This document shows, in pieces, positions 1 to 8,583 of a stretch of 64,000 nt of DNA (the first letter of the stretch is position 1; each line of letters begins with the position of its first letter). Source of the stretch: Acidobacteriota bacterium (lineage in GTDB: Bacteria; Acidobacteriota; Holophagae; Acanthopleuribacterales; Acanthopleuribacteraceae). Under the pieces are notes generated by a model. The model saw only the letters and a program-made list of their open reading frames with translations. It made no database searches and was not told where the DNA came from. The position numbers were made by a program, and so were the translations under genes. The stretch lies in assembly GCA_020637335.1 (NCBI GenBank), contig JACJWC010000006.1, positions 1 through 64,000 of the forward strand. Direction: 5' to 3'.

Positions 1-1058
1 TGAGGCTCATTTTCGGAGCGACGGTCCGCTTTCAACTTGCGAACAGCCAAGAACTCCAAAAGGCGTTCCTTGATTTTCTCCAAATCGTAATGATCTTCAT
101 TCAGAACTTGACGCGCGTTTTTGACATCCAGGCTATCTTCGGTTTCCACGTCCCATGGTAAAGACACCATCCAATCCAAATAGGTCTGAATGACGCCGTA
201 TTCGGCCGATGCTTCATTTAATCGTTCTAGGCGATTCAGTTCACGCAATGCTTCCTTACGCGCCTCCTCGCTCATGCCCATGGTTTCAATTTTCTTGCGC
301 AGTTCTTCATGCCGGGCTTGGGTTTCCTCGTTTTCGCCCAACTCTTTTTTTATCGCTTTGAGCTGTTCGCGCAGCAGGTACTCGCGCTGATTCTTGTCTA
401 TTTCCAGTTTGGCTTGGCTTTGAATCTTTTTACCTAGCTCTGAAACCTCCAGCTCGCGATTAACCATTTCGGTCAAACGACTGAGTTTGGAGGACAAATC
501 TTCAATCTCTAGAAAGTCTTGGGCCGCTTTGAGTTCGATTTGCAGGCTGGAACACATCAAGTAGGCCATTTGGCGGGCATCCTCGGCCTGATTAACCGCC
601 TGAAGCACCTCTTGTGGAATGCGGTTGACCGAATTGACCAGACGCGTAAAGAGATCAATCAAAAGACGGCGCTGCGCCTCGACATTGGGGTCTTTTAGCT
701 GGCGCAAATCTTCGGGATTCGGTTCGACATGCGCCTTTAAAAACGGCACTTCTGTTACCCAATCTACGATGTTAATGCGCTCAACCCCTTGAACAATCAG
801 ACGCACACTTTTGTCAGGCGATTTAATGACTTTAAGGACCTTGGCAAAGGTGCCAACCTTAAACAACATTTCGGGACCCGGTTCACTGACATTGGGGGCC
901 GTCATGGTAACCAAACCCAAACTGCGTTCTCCCGCCGCAACCTCTTCAACCAGGCGCAAGGAACGCGGCTGACCAACTGTAATCGGCACCACCATATAGG
1001 GGAAAACCACTACATTTCGCAAGGGGAGAATCGGTAATTCTTCAGGGACTCGAACCAT
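1..1058 (-). CDS. lon: Lon ATP-dependent protease, N-terminal part (runs off window)
   Basis: ATP-dependent serine protease of the cytosol that degrades misfolded and regulatory proteins. About 352 codons are visible, from the ATG at 1056-1058 leftwards. The N-terminal substrate-binding (LON) domain begins with LPILPLRNVVVFPYMVVPI at about residues 7-25. A long helical segment follows, with the family signature REYLLREQLKAIKKELGE and then YGVIQTYLDWMVSLPW. The window ends just before the expected Walker A motif, so the AAA+ and Ser-Lys protease domains lie outside. The gene is divergent from rsmG. Family assignment is certain; nothing can be said about the catalytic half. Confidence 0.96.
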   Translation of the reverse strand, partial: MVRVPEELPILPLRNVVVFPYMVVPITVGQPRSLRLVEEVAAGERSLGLVTMTAPNVSEPGPEMLFKVGTFAKVLKVIKSPDKSVRLIVQGVERINIVDWVTEVPFLKAHVEPNPEDLRQLKDPNVEAQRRLLIDLFTRLVNSVNRIPQEVLQAVNQAEDARQMAYLMCSSLQIELKAAQDFLEIEDLSSKLSRLTEMVNRELEVSELGKKIQSQAKLEIDKNQREYLLREQLKAIKKELGENEETQARHEELRKKIETMGMSEEARKEALRELNRLERLNEASAEYGVIQTYLDWMVSLPWDVETEDSLDVKNARQVLNEDHYDLEKIKERLLEFLAVRKLKADRRSENEP

Positions 1059-1169
1059 GCTCAATCAATACCTCATTAGGAAAGTGGTGCCGGGCGGCGA
1101 CCTTCATCATACAACAGGAACAGACTTGCTCCGCTTTGCATTTCCGCGCTTCGAGGGCTCATCTCCATA

Positions 1170-1175
1170 TAGAAT
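1170..1175 (+). promoter_or_regulatory. -10 box (TAGAAT) placed for a leaderless rsmG transcript
   Basis: TAGAAT ends only six bases before the rsmG ATG at 1182, so transcription would start at or next to the start codon. There is no well-spaced Shine-Dalgarno sequence. No good -35 hexamer is seen at 16-18 bases upstream, so this is a moderate call. Confidence 0.45.
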
Positions 1176-1181
1176 AGGCGG

Positions 1182-1805
1182 ATGGTTGACGAACACCCGG
1201 ACTTTGTTTCCTTGCTAAACCAATCAAAACCCGCAGACTGGACATTTCCAAGCCCAGCCATTGCTGCCTATTTGCAACGCCTCTGGCACAAAAACCAGGA
1301 AATCAACCTGTTCAGCCGGAAAATGAGTCCTGACCAACTGGTAATTGAACACGCATTAGATTGTTTGGCGGCACTGCCTTTTTTCCCCGACGCGGGATCG
1401 CTGGTCGATTTGGGCGCAGGCGGCGGTATGCCGGGCATTTTGTTGGCCTTAAGCAAACCGCAGCTCCAGGTTCGGCTGTATGAAAAAAGCCCGTTGAAGT
1501 GTCAATTCCTAAACGAACAAACAACTTTTGTGCCTAATGTATCGGTTGCGGGCCCCTTGGAACAGGTCGATTGGTCGACCCAAACGCTGGTCACAGCGCG
1601 GGCTTTTAAGCCGTTGGCCACCATTCTCGCCTTGACCCAGACGCACAACCGCAACGGCGGCCGTTACTTGCTTTACAAAGGAAAAAAAGAAACCATAGAA
1701 GCGGAACTCGCCGAAGCAGACCGCTATCTCAAACGCAGACACGTCCGCCTGATCCCGCTTCAGATCCCCTTTGATGCCGAACGGCATTTGGTGGAAATCT
1801 GCTGA
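1182..1805 (+). CDS. rsmG: 16S rRNA (guanine-N7)-methyltransferase RsmG
   Basis: Predicted SAM-dependent methyltransferase that modifies the G527 position of 16S rRNA. The 207-residue length is normal for the family. The SAM-binding glycine loop reads LVDLGAGGGMPGILLAL at about residues 70-86, and the C-terminal half keeps the GRYLLYKGKK strand. In many bacteria rsmG sits beside mnmG and parAB; here it stands alone between lon and a TPR gene, so that linkage is lost. Its stop abuts the stop of the convergent TPR gene with no bases between. The ATG at 1182 is preceded by a -10-like box rather than a ribosome binding site. Confidence 0.93.
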   Translation: MVDEHPDFVSLLNQSKPADWTFPSPAIAAYLQRLWHKNQEINLFSRKMSPDQLVIEHALDCLAALPFFPDAGSLVDLGAGGGMPGILLALSKPQLQVRLYEKSPLKCQFLNEQTTFVPNVSVAGPLEQVDWSTQTLVTARAFKPLATILALTQTHNRNGGRYLLYKGKKETIEAELAEADRYLKRRHVRLIPLQIPFDAERHLVEIC

Positions 1806-3653
1806 CTATTCGGCCGGAAACTCCAAACGCGGCTCTCCATCACCGATCTTGCGGATCTCGCGCCGAATAGCGGCAAAGATGAAATCGTCGATACGCGGCC
1901 CTTCCTCGCGTAACTTGACCGCCCGATCAAAGATTTGAAAGGCCTTTTCCTGAAGGTTAAGCGCCAAAAGCACCATTCCGTAATGATACAAATGGGTCAA
2001 ATTCTCTTCCAGGGCAACGGCCCCTTCCAACAATTCCAAGGCTTCATCGTATCGGCCCTGTTTGAAGTAGACCCAGCCCAACGCATCCATTGAGTTGTGC
2101 TTAAACTCAGCGGGACTCACTTCCAATGCCGCTTTAGCCAGTGACTCGGCCTCGCGCAGGTCTTTGCCCATATCGGCTAAGGTCAAAGCCATACCGTACT
2201 TGGCAATGACATGGCCATAGCCGTCCGGAAATTGCTCGTGCATTTTAGCCAAGGCGAGCAACGCTTCATCGTAGCGGCCCAAGGCCCGTAAGGCTTCCAT
2301 CTGCAACGTATAAGCGCCACAGGCGACCAGCGGTGGTGTGGCCTGAGTGAGAATTTTACTGGCGGCTTTTAACGCTTCCTCGAAGCGTCTTAAGCTGAAA
2401 TGTACAACCGCGTAAGAAGTTAGAATCAAGTAGTTGTTGGGGTACTTGCGCAACAGGGTTCGATAATGGGGCAGCGCCTGTTTGTATTTGCCTTCGCGCA
2501 CCAGGTTCTCGGCAAATTGATAAATTTCCAAACTTTCCGGATCCAATTCAGAAGAGACCTGACTCATATCGGGAAAGCGAAACTCCAGGGCCTGGCGAAA
2601 CTCCATGCGGTTGGGGTTGAGTTCCAAAGCCCGACCAAAACATTCGCGCGCCTTGCGACTCCAGCCTTTGGAGAGATAGGCCATGCCCAGCGAGAAAATG
2701 GCTTCCTCGTGATCGGGATCCAATTGTTGGGCCATATCAAAATGTTCAATCGATTGATTGGTCTTTTGCTGTTCGCGAAAGCCAATCCCGAGCAGGTAAT
2801 GCGCCTGCGCTTGCGGCCGGATCTGGTTGACCCGCTCCAACAGTTCGCGCGCGGTATCAAACGATCCTTCGGAGGTGTAAATGGAACCCAAACACAGCAG
2901 CGGCAAATCATCGCTGGGGCTGGCCTGGATAGCCCGTTGGAGCAATTCCTTGGCCGGTTCCACCCGGTTTTCGCCGTAATAGATTAAAGCCAGCATGACC
3001 AAAGCGTCTTCATGGGCAGGATTGGCGTCCAGCGCTTGTTTTAAATAGCCACTCGCCTCTTTGATCAAACCTTGTTCGTGGGCCAGTTCGGCCAGGTAAA
3101 AAGCCAACTCGTAATTGCGTTTATCCAATAGGAAAGCTTTCTTGAGGACCTTGGTGCTGTCTTCAAAACGATCGGACAGGACCAAAATCTCGGCCTCGTC
3201 GATCTTGGCCTTAAAAATCGAGAGTTTCTCGGGCTTACCGCGGAAGAGGGCAATGAAACGGCCCTTCATCTGACCAAACCGGTCGCGGTAACGAGCCTCC
3301 TCCATTTGCTCGATGATGGTCGATTCCCAACGTTGGTGCAGCACATCTTCCTTGACGGCCCCAGCTTCTTTGAGGATGTCCATCAAGGCCGAAAGACCGG
3401 AACGCGTAATGAAAGTGTTGCGGTCTAAAGTCTGAAAGGACTCTGCCAAACGGGTGAGATGGTCCAAAACGTTGTTCAGGGTATCCTCGAGATTGGAGAT
3501 ACGCTCGAGTAAATGGTCTTCCAGCGAAACTTTTGAGAATTCCTGTTCTTCCCAACGTTGGTTGGAGGCCAGAATCATCAGCTTGTTCCCGCATTTGCGG
3601 CAAGCTTCGGCATCGTTGGGATTGGCGGTTTGGCAGGATTGGCAATAAATCAA
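1806..3653 (-). CDS. Zinc-ribbon TPR-repeat protein
   Basis: Cytosolic 615-residue protein of unknown function. The first 25 residues form a rubredoxin-like zinc ribbon (CQSC at 4-7, CRKC at 18-21). A helical, coiled-coil-like stretch follows to about residue 150. From about residue 165 to the end lie ten or more TPR units with typical patterns such as AIFSLGMAYLSKGWSRKARECF and ALGWVYFKQGRYDEALELLE. It starts with TTG at 3651-3653, which overlaps the TGA stop of ispG as TTGA, so it is probably translated by coupling to ispG. No enzymatic motif is visible; a scaffold role is the only reasonable inference. Confidence 0.85.
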   Translation of the reverse strand: MIYCQSCQTANPNDAEACRKCGNKLMILASNQRWEEQEFSKVSLEDHLLERISNLEDTLNNVLDHLTRLAESFQTLDRNTFITRSGLSALMDILKEAGAVKEDVLHQRWESTIIEQMEEARYRDRFGQMKGRFIALFRGKPEKLSIFKAKIDEAEILVLSDRFEDSTKVLKKAFLLDKRNYELAFYLAELAHEQGLIKEASGYLKQALDANPAHEDALVMLALIYYGENRVEPAKELLQRAIQASPSDDLPLLCLGSIYTSEGSFDTARELLERVNQIRPQAQAHYLLGIGFREQQKTNQSIEHFDMAQQLDPDHEEAIFSLGMAYLSKGWSRKARECFGRALELNPNRMEFRQALEFRFPDMSQVSSELDPESLEIYQFAENLVREGKYKQALPHYRTLLRKYPNNYLILTSYAVVHFSLRRFEEALKAASKILTQATPPLVACGAYTLQMEALRALGRYDEALLALAKMHEQFPDGYGHVIAKYGMALTLADMGKDLREAESLAKAALEVSPAEFKHNSMDALGWVYFKQGRYDEALELLEGAVALEENLTHLYHYGMVLLALNLQEKAFQIFDRAVKLREEGPRIDDFIFAAIRREIRKIGDGEPRLEFPAE

Positions 3654-4834
3654 ATCGACCTCGCAGTTGGGGGATCTACCCAGCGTCCATCCGTTTTGAT
3701 CAAATCGATCAGAGCTTGAACCCCTTCTTCTTCAGGAACATTCTTGCGCACTTCCTCGCGGCCCCGGAACAAGGAGATCCGACCCAACCCGATTCCGACG
3801 TAGCCATAATCGGCATCCGCCATTTCACCCAACCCGTTAACGATACAGCCCATGATGGCAATATCCAGCCCAACCAGATGTTTTGTCGCCTGGCGCACTT
3901 TTGGAACGACTTCGGTCAATGAAAACTTGGTTCGACCACACGAGGGACAGGCGATAAATTCCACCTGGGTTTTGCGCAGGCCCAAGGCTTGTAAAATTTC
4001 GTAGCAGACGGGTATTTCTTCAATCGGATCTTCAGCGAGTGAAACCCGGATGGTATCGCCAATCCCGTCGGCCAGTAAGGTGCCAATTCCAGCCGTGCTC
4101 TTAATGCGCGCATACGAACCATCACCGGCTTCCGTCACGCCCAAATGCAGGGGATAGCTGTTGATTCGCTGTGCGTAGCGTTTGGCGATCAGGCGATTGG
4201 CCGCGATCATGATGGGCACACGCGATGCTTTAAGCGAAACCACTAACTCATAAAATGCTTCGGATTCGCAGATATCGATGAATTCAAGCGCACTTTCAAC
4301 CATGCCTTCCGGCGTATCGCCGTGAAGGAACAACATGCGCTCACTCAAGCTGCCGTGGTTGACCCCAATGCGCATGGCAGTCCCATTGGCTTTACAGGCC
4401 GCAATCACAGCCTTCATTTGATCGTGGATTTTTTCGCGTTCTTCCTCAATCTCGGCAGCGCTAAATTCAGCCGAAGCATTGCGCCGCTTAAAAACAAACA
4501 ATCCCGGATTGATGCGGATCTTATCCACATACCGGCTCACTTCCTGAGCGATCTTCCAACCGTTATGGTGAATGTCCGCCACCAAGGGGACTTGACCATA
4601 TCCGCGTTGCTTTAACTGGGCACGAATCTCGCCCAGGCTGGCCACGTCGGCCAAGTTTGGGGTCGTTACGCGAATGATCTCACAGCCCGAATCGTAGAGC
4701 TTGATGATGGAGGCCACACAGCCGGCCACATCCCGCGTATCTTCAGTAATCATGGATTGAACAGCGATCGGGTGATCTCCTCCGATCGTACGGGACCCGA
4801 TCCGAACTTCCCGGGTCAACAAACGCTGGCTCAT
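3650..4834 (-). CDS. ispG: 4-hydroxy-3-methylbut-2-en-1-yl diphosphate synthase IspG
   Basis: Iron-sulphur enzyme of the MEP isoprenoid pathway, converting MEcPP to HMBPP. The 394 residues match the two-domain bacterial form. The N-terminal TIM barrel starts near IAVQSM. The C-terminal cluster domain carries CPSC at about residues 296-299 and a third cysteine in MGCIVNGLGEMADADYG at about 328, matching the three [4Fe-4S] ligands of the family. An AAAGGAG-like ribosome binding site precedes the ATG at 4834. The downstream TPR gene is overlapped by four bases. The window also carries ispD and ispF as a fusion at 27.5 kb, so the MEP pathway is in use. Confidence 0.97.
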   Translation of the reverse strand: MSQRLLTREVRIGSRTIGGDHPIAVQSMITEDTRDVAGCVASIIKLYDSGCEIIRVTTPNLADVASLGEIRAQLKQRGYGQVPLVADIHHNGWKIAQEVSRYVDKIRINPGLFVFKRRNASAEFSAAEIEEEREKIHDQMKAVIAACKANGTAMRIGVNHGSLSERMLFLHGDTPEGMVESALEFIDICESEAFYELVVSLKASRVPIMIAANRLIAKRYAQRINSYPLHLGVTEAGDGSYARIKSTAGIGTLLADGIGDTIRVSLAEDPIEEIPVCYEILQALGLRKTQVEFIACPSCGRTKFSLTEVVPKVRQATKHLVGLDIAIMGCIVNGLGEMADADYGYVGIGLGRISLFRGREEVRKNVPEEEGVQALIDLIKTDGRWVDPPTARSI

Positions 4835-4968
4835 GGGAACTCCTTTCGAGCGCCTATCCTAGCTCAATTTGACAGACCAATAAAGGCAGCGCATTTGCTG
4901 ACCCCAAATTGAAAAAAGGCGGCACTGGACAAAGCGCACGTGTAGAATAACTTCTCAGGAGAACTCAT

Positions 4969-5565
4969 ATGCCCAAAATAATGGTGAATGGCAGTTGGCA
5001 GAATCTCGAGGAACAAGAATATCCATCCATTTACGATATTCTGATCGCCGCCCAGGGCAAGTTGTGGGATGAGGGCATGGCGATCCAAACGGTCGTTTTG
5101 GATGGTTATGAATTGCCCGAACTGGATGAACCCACCCTTAAAACCATCCCCTGGGAAGACCAAACGGTGGAGGTTTCAACCATCCCGGCCAAAACCCATG
5201 TCAATGAGGAAGAGATTCTGGATCAGGCCATGCTTTATTGCCAACGCCTGTCTTCCGGCCTGAACCAACTCGCCGAAACTATTCGCTTAAATTGCGATTC
5301 CCAGGCCTTCGCCGCCCTGAAAGACGGCTTGGAGGGCATTGCAACCCTGCTCGACCTTTTGGATTATTTTCGCAACAAACCCGAAATCGCGGATGCCGAT
5401 AAATCGCAATTGGACCTTTTGGTCGATCAAATCAAGGAAGCGGCCCAGGAAATGAAATCCGCCCAGGAATCTGAAGATTTCATTTTGATCGCTGACATGT
5501 TGGAGTATGAATTTTCGCCGGCCATTGAACAACTTGCGGAGGTCTTTAGCCGTTTCCGAACCTGA
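4969..5565 (+). CDS. Acidic protein of unknown function
   Basis: A 198-residue, strongly acidic, probably cytosolic protein with no signal peptide or membrane segment. The first 70 residues look like a beta-rich domain (MVNGSWQNLEE, VVLDGYELPELDEP). The rest is helical and coiled-coil-like with many Glu, Gln and Leu. I do not recognise a family. The start is supported by CAGGAG seven bases upstream of the ATG. A TAGAAT -10-like box lies at 4943-4948. It is convergent with the metallo-hydrolase gene, three bases from its stop. Confidence 0.8.
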   Translation: MPKIMVNGSWQNLEEQEYPSIYDILIAAQGKLWDEGMAIQTVVLDGYELPELDEPTLKTIPWEDQTVEVSTIPAKTHVNEEEILDQAMLYCQRLSSGLNQLAETIRLNCDSQAFAALKDGLEGIATLLDLLDYFRNKPEIADADKSQLDLLVDQIKEAAQEMKSAQESEDFILIADMLEYEFSPAIEQLAEVFSRFRT

Positions 5566-5568
5566 AAA

Positions 5569-6336
5569 TCAGATGTGAATCACCTGGCCCTGGATTCGAT
5601 AATTGAGCAATTCCAGGCCTAAGGCATCGAGTTCCTCGGCCATTTGCCGCTCAAAACTGGGTTTGAGGTGATACACCAAAATGGGGATTTTTCGCTCCAA
5701 CTTTTTTAAGTCTCGGGCCAGCATTTGAGGCGTCATGTGGCCGGAGGCAACCGCCAAATCCTCCAGATGGTTGGGAAAGCTGCAATCGACAATCACACAT
5801 TTGAGGTTGTCGGTCGCGTTGGCAATTTCCCAAACCCGATCGGTTTGTGCCGTATCTGCCGTATAAATAAACGCGCTGCCCTGTTCCTGGCATTCAACTA
5901 AAAAGCCCGTACACGGCACCAGATGGTTAACGGGAATGGGCGTCACTCGCAAGCTGCCAATGTGCACAGGGCGCTCTGCATGTAAGGTCTCAAATACCAT
6001 TGAAGGGCTGCTTGGGCTTGGTAATTTGGAGAAATCAGGCCAAATCACATCGTTAAACACATGGTCTTTCAAAGCCTGGATCACCGCCGCGGAACCATGA
6101 ATGCGCAACGGGCCATCACTGTAACCAAAAACGTTATCAATCAGGTAAGGCAAGGTCCCAATGTGATCCGAATGAGCGTGGGAAACCATGACATTGCGGA
6201 TCGGTAACTGGCGTTCAAAGGTGAGTGCGGATGTCAAACATCCTGCATCAAGGGCAAGGCAATCGTTGACCAGTAACGAGGTCAGACGATAGGTATCTGC
6301 GTTTCCGCCAAAGGACCCTAGTATTTCCAGTTTCAT
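5569..6336 (-). CDS. Metallo-beta-lactamase-fold hydrolase, class II cyclic-nucleotide phosphodiesterase-like
   Basis: A 255-residue hydrolase of the metallo-beta-lactamase/RNase Z fold. The metal-binding motif HAHSDH is at about residues 53-58 (MVSHAHSDHIGTLPYLID). Further likely ligands are the His in PVNHLVP, the Asp in TADTAQTD, and His residues in SGHMTPQ and LVYHLKPSF. The N-terminal GSFGGNADTYRLTSLLV and the overall order resemble class II 3',5'-cyclic-nucleotide phosphodiesterases more than tRNase Z, because the RNase Z exosite is not apparent. The substrate is therefore inferred. A purine-rich GGAAGGG precedes the ATG. Confidence 0.75.
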   Translation of the reverse strand: MKLEILGSFGGNADTYRLTSLLVNDCLALDAGCLTSALTFERQLPIRNVMVSHAHSDHIGTLPYLIDNVFGYSDGPLRIHGSAAVIQALKDHVFNDVIWPDFSKLPSPSSPSMVFETLHAERPVHIGSLRVTPIPVNHLVPCTGFLVECQEQGSAFIYTADTAQTDRVWEIANATDNLKCVIVDCSFPNHLEDLAVASGHMTPQMLARDLKKLERKIPILVYHLKPSFERQMAEELDALGLELLNYRIQGQVIHI

Positions 6337-6540
6337 TCAACCCTTCCTACCCGATGGGTTAACTCCCGTATCCTATGCCATCGAAAAAGCCATCGCAATT
6401 GCTGACAAGGGAAATCATTAGCAGTTTAGCGGAATTTCAAGCCTGAGCGGTGGTAAATATCACAAAGGAGTCAATCGACCGAATCCCTTTTTCCCGCAGG
6501 GTCGGCGGCCTCGTGCTAGAGTGGGGTGGAGAGGCGTGCC

Positions 6541-7587
6541 ATGCTCGAATACCTTGAAATACATCGGATCGACCCCGATTTGGAATGGATCGAGGTGGAG
6601 GCCGCTGACGAAATGAACACCAAAGCCATCGTGGTCCATCTGCTGGTCAAAGATGCCACCGAAATGGCCACCACCTTTGCCAAACGCTATCAGTCCAAAC
6701 AGGAAATCGAGTTTCGCTTAACCGATGCTGTCTTAAGCCAATGCACCCTGTTTTTTCAGGAAATCCACCTGGCCAAAGTGCTTAAACAAAAGGGTGAAAA
6801 CAAGCCCGACAACGACAGCCTGATCCAAACGCTCAGCCTGCATTTCAAATTCCCGGAACGGACCAGTTACCGCAAATCCAAAGCGGGCCGAATTAAACTT
6901 TTCCACGATGAGGCCTTTCACCTGATCCAGAGCAAAAAATTCGATAAGGCGCTAAAACGCTTGGATTGGATTCACTTGCTGGAGCCCGATAACGAACTGG
7001 CCTTTGAACTCAAAGTGGTCGTGTTGCGCTCCACCAAACGCGTAACCGAATGTGTCAGTGTATTTGAACAATGGTTGGCCCATTACCCCGATCAGTGGGA
7101 GCCGCGTCTGGGTTTGAGTGAGCTTTGGTTGTACTTGGACCAAAACCAACGCGCCAAAGACGCCTTTTCAGCCCTCTTAAAACACCAACCCAACCAAGTC
7201 CTGGCCCTGATTGGCCTGGCCCAAGCCAAGGCCCGACTGGGCGAAGATTTCCTACCCGACCTGCTCAAAGCCTCCGTTATTGATGGCGCATTGGTCAAAG
7301 AAATGGTCGAACACCGCTTTGACTTCAGGCGGGTTGCACCCAAAGATTTGCAGCCCGTCACCCTGGCCGAACTGGCCGATTTATACCAAATCCCGCTTAA
7401 ACGTTTTATCGGCAGAGCTCAGCGCGGCGTGGTCCCGCTCCACCTGCAGGCCGATGGCCTCTTACAGTATTCCAAGCCGGAAATGGATGCCTATTACGCG
7501 ACTTTAAAGCGTTTGGGCCTTGAGATTGAATCCACGCCACCCAAACCCAATGCGTCGGAAACCCAATTGAGTTTATTCGAGTTGTGA
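6541..7587 (+). CDS. TPR-like protein of unknown function
   Basis: Cytosolic 348-residue protein. Residues 1-120 form a mixed domain with no family I recognise. Residues about 125-250 hold TPR-type helical pairs (DEAFHLIQSKKFDKALKRLD, KDAFSALLKHQPNQVLALIG). The C-terminal 90 residues look like a helix-turn-helix or small binding domain (LAELADLYQIPLKRFIGRAQ). GGAGAGG six bases before the ATG at 6541 supports this start over an in-frame GTG at 6526. Its TGA overlaps the ATG of the next small ORF (TGATG), making it the first gene of a coupled three-gene unit. Confidence 0.75.
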   Translation: MLEYLEIHRIDPDLEWIEVEAADEMNTKAIVVHLLVKDATEMATTFAKRYQSKQEIEFRLTDAVLSQCTLFFQEIHLAKVLKQKGENKPDNDSLIQTLSLHFKFPERTSYRKSKAGRIKLFHDEAFHLIQSKKFDKALKRLDWIHLLEPDNELAFELKVVVLRSTKRVTECVSVFEQWLAHYPDQWEPRLGLSELWLYLDQNQRAKDAFSALLKHQPNQVLALIGLAQAKARLGEDFLPDLLKASVIDGALVKEMVEHRFDFRRVAPKDLQPVTLAELADLYQIPLKRFIGRAQRGVVPLHLQADGLLQYSKPEMDAYYATLKRLGLEIESTPPKPNASETQLSLFEL

Positions 7588-7712
7588 TGGAACCCGAACG
7601 CGACGTTGCCACACCGCTTCCCGATCCCATCGAACCCGAAGACCTGTGGATCGCACCCTTTTTCATCGTTAAGATCCAACCACCACCCCCTGAACAGGAG
7701 GAGACTCAATGA
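7587..7712 (+). CDS. Small translationally coupled ORF, 41 residues
   Basis: The ORF begins at the TGATG junction with the preceding TPR gene and ends at an ATGA junction with the following gene. It is thus overlapped at both ends, as expected for a real coupled cistron. The peptide is acidic and proline-rich (MEPERDVATPLPDPIEPEDL at the start, IQPPPPEQEETQ at the end) with a short hydrophobic centre IAPFFIVKI. Its 3' end also holds the AGGAGGAG ribosome binding site of the next gene. Function is unknown. It could instead be spacer that is open by chance, but the two overlaps argue against that. Confidence 0.5.
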   Translation: MEPERDVATPLPDPIEPEDLWIAPFFIVKIQPPPPEQEETQ

Positions 7713-8563
7713 TTTTTCTCAGTTTTTTTTGGGCCCAATCCCTGGCCCCCAACTTTCTCAACCAACCGATTTGGGATGATGGTCAGGCTGAAGTGGTTTT
7801 TTATTGGGTTCAACGCACCCACAACCAATACGGCCAGAAACAGGATCAGAGCTTTTTGGTCGGCACCTATTTGGTCAAGCACGATTTTGATCCCTCCACC
7901 CAGTCAAAGGCGGCTGGCCAAGCACTTAATGCAGTTCCAGCCTTTAAATACGCCCTTTTTTATGAACTGGAAAGCGGTTCCTACCAGTACAAACGCAACT
8001 ATGTGCTCAACCTGGCAAAAGCGGATTTGGCGCCCTTAAAACTCTCTTTCACCTGTTTCGACTGGTGCTCCAACACCTATCGCGAACTCAATTGGACAAA
8101 TCCGCTACAGGCGGAGCTGCTTTTTCGTTCCGACGATTATGGCAATGACCAGAAACGCCTGCAATTGAGCAAACCCGCTGTGCCCACTTTAGGCCTGACG
8201 TTTTTCCTGCGCGCGCTCGATTTTGAGAAGTTGGACCAACACGAATTCACGGTAATGGATCCTTTGGGCGAAACGACAACCGTCACGGCGCGCTGGGGCG
8301 GCTCCGTACAGCTCATGATCCACGATCAAGCCATTCCCGTCGATTTCATAGAATTGCGCTACGCGGGCCAGATCGCTTCTCCAATCGGTGAAAAGAACGA
8401 ATTGCGTGAAACCGTTTTTCTCAGCAAGCAACCCGACCGGGTTCTGGTCAAATGGCAAGCCGCCGACCAGCGGTACAGCATGGAAATGCTAGAACATATG
8501 CGCAGCGCCTATTGGCGCGAAAACCTCTATGAAAAAGCACAGGTAATTGCGAGCAGACCCTAA
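7709..8563 (+). CDS. Putative exported protein of unknown function
   Basis: A 284-residue protein with a very short hydrophobic N-terminus (MIFLSFFWAQS) that may act as a signal peptide, followed by a beta-rich mature part. The pattern of alternating strands, ending FLSKQPDRVLVKW, loosely recalls DUF3108-type envelope proteins, but I cannot assign it firmly. The start is well supported by AGGAGGAG upstream of the ATG at 7709. It is the third member of the coupled set beginning at 6541, and is convergent with the M61 peptidase gene 20 bases away. Confidence 0.7.
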   Translation: MIFLSFFWAQSLAPNFLNQPIWDDGQAEVVFYWVQRTHNQYGQKQDQSFLVGTYLVKHDFDPSTQSKAAGQALNAVPAFKYALFYELESGSYQYKRNYVLNLAKADLAPLKLSFTCFDWCSNTYRELNWTNPLQAELLFRSDDYGNDQKRLQLSKPAVPTLGLTFFLRALDFEKLDQHEFTVMDPLGETTTVTARWGGSVQLMIHDQAIPVDFIELRYAGQIASPIGEKNELRETVFLSKQPDRVLVKWQAADQRYSMEMLEHMRSAYWRENLYEKAQVIASRP

Positions 8564-8583
8564 GCCTGCTCGCTGATTAAGCG

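Noticed and set aside
2466..2987. Open frame of 173 codons on the plus strand
   Set aside because: Antisense to the zinc-ribbon TPR gene. The TPR pattern on the minus strand is regular and explains the open frame.
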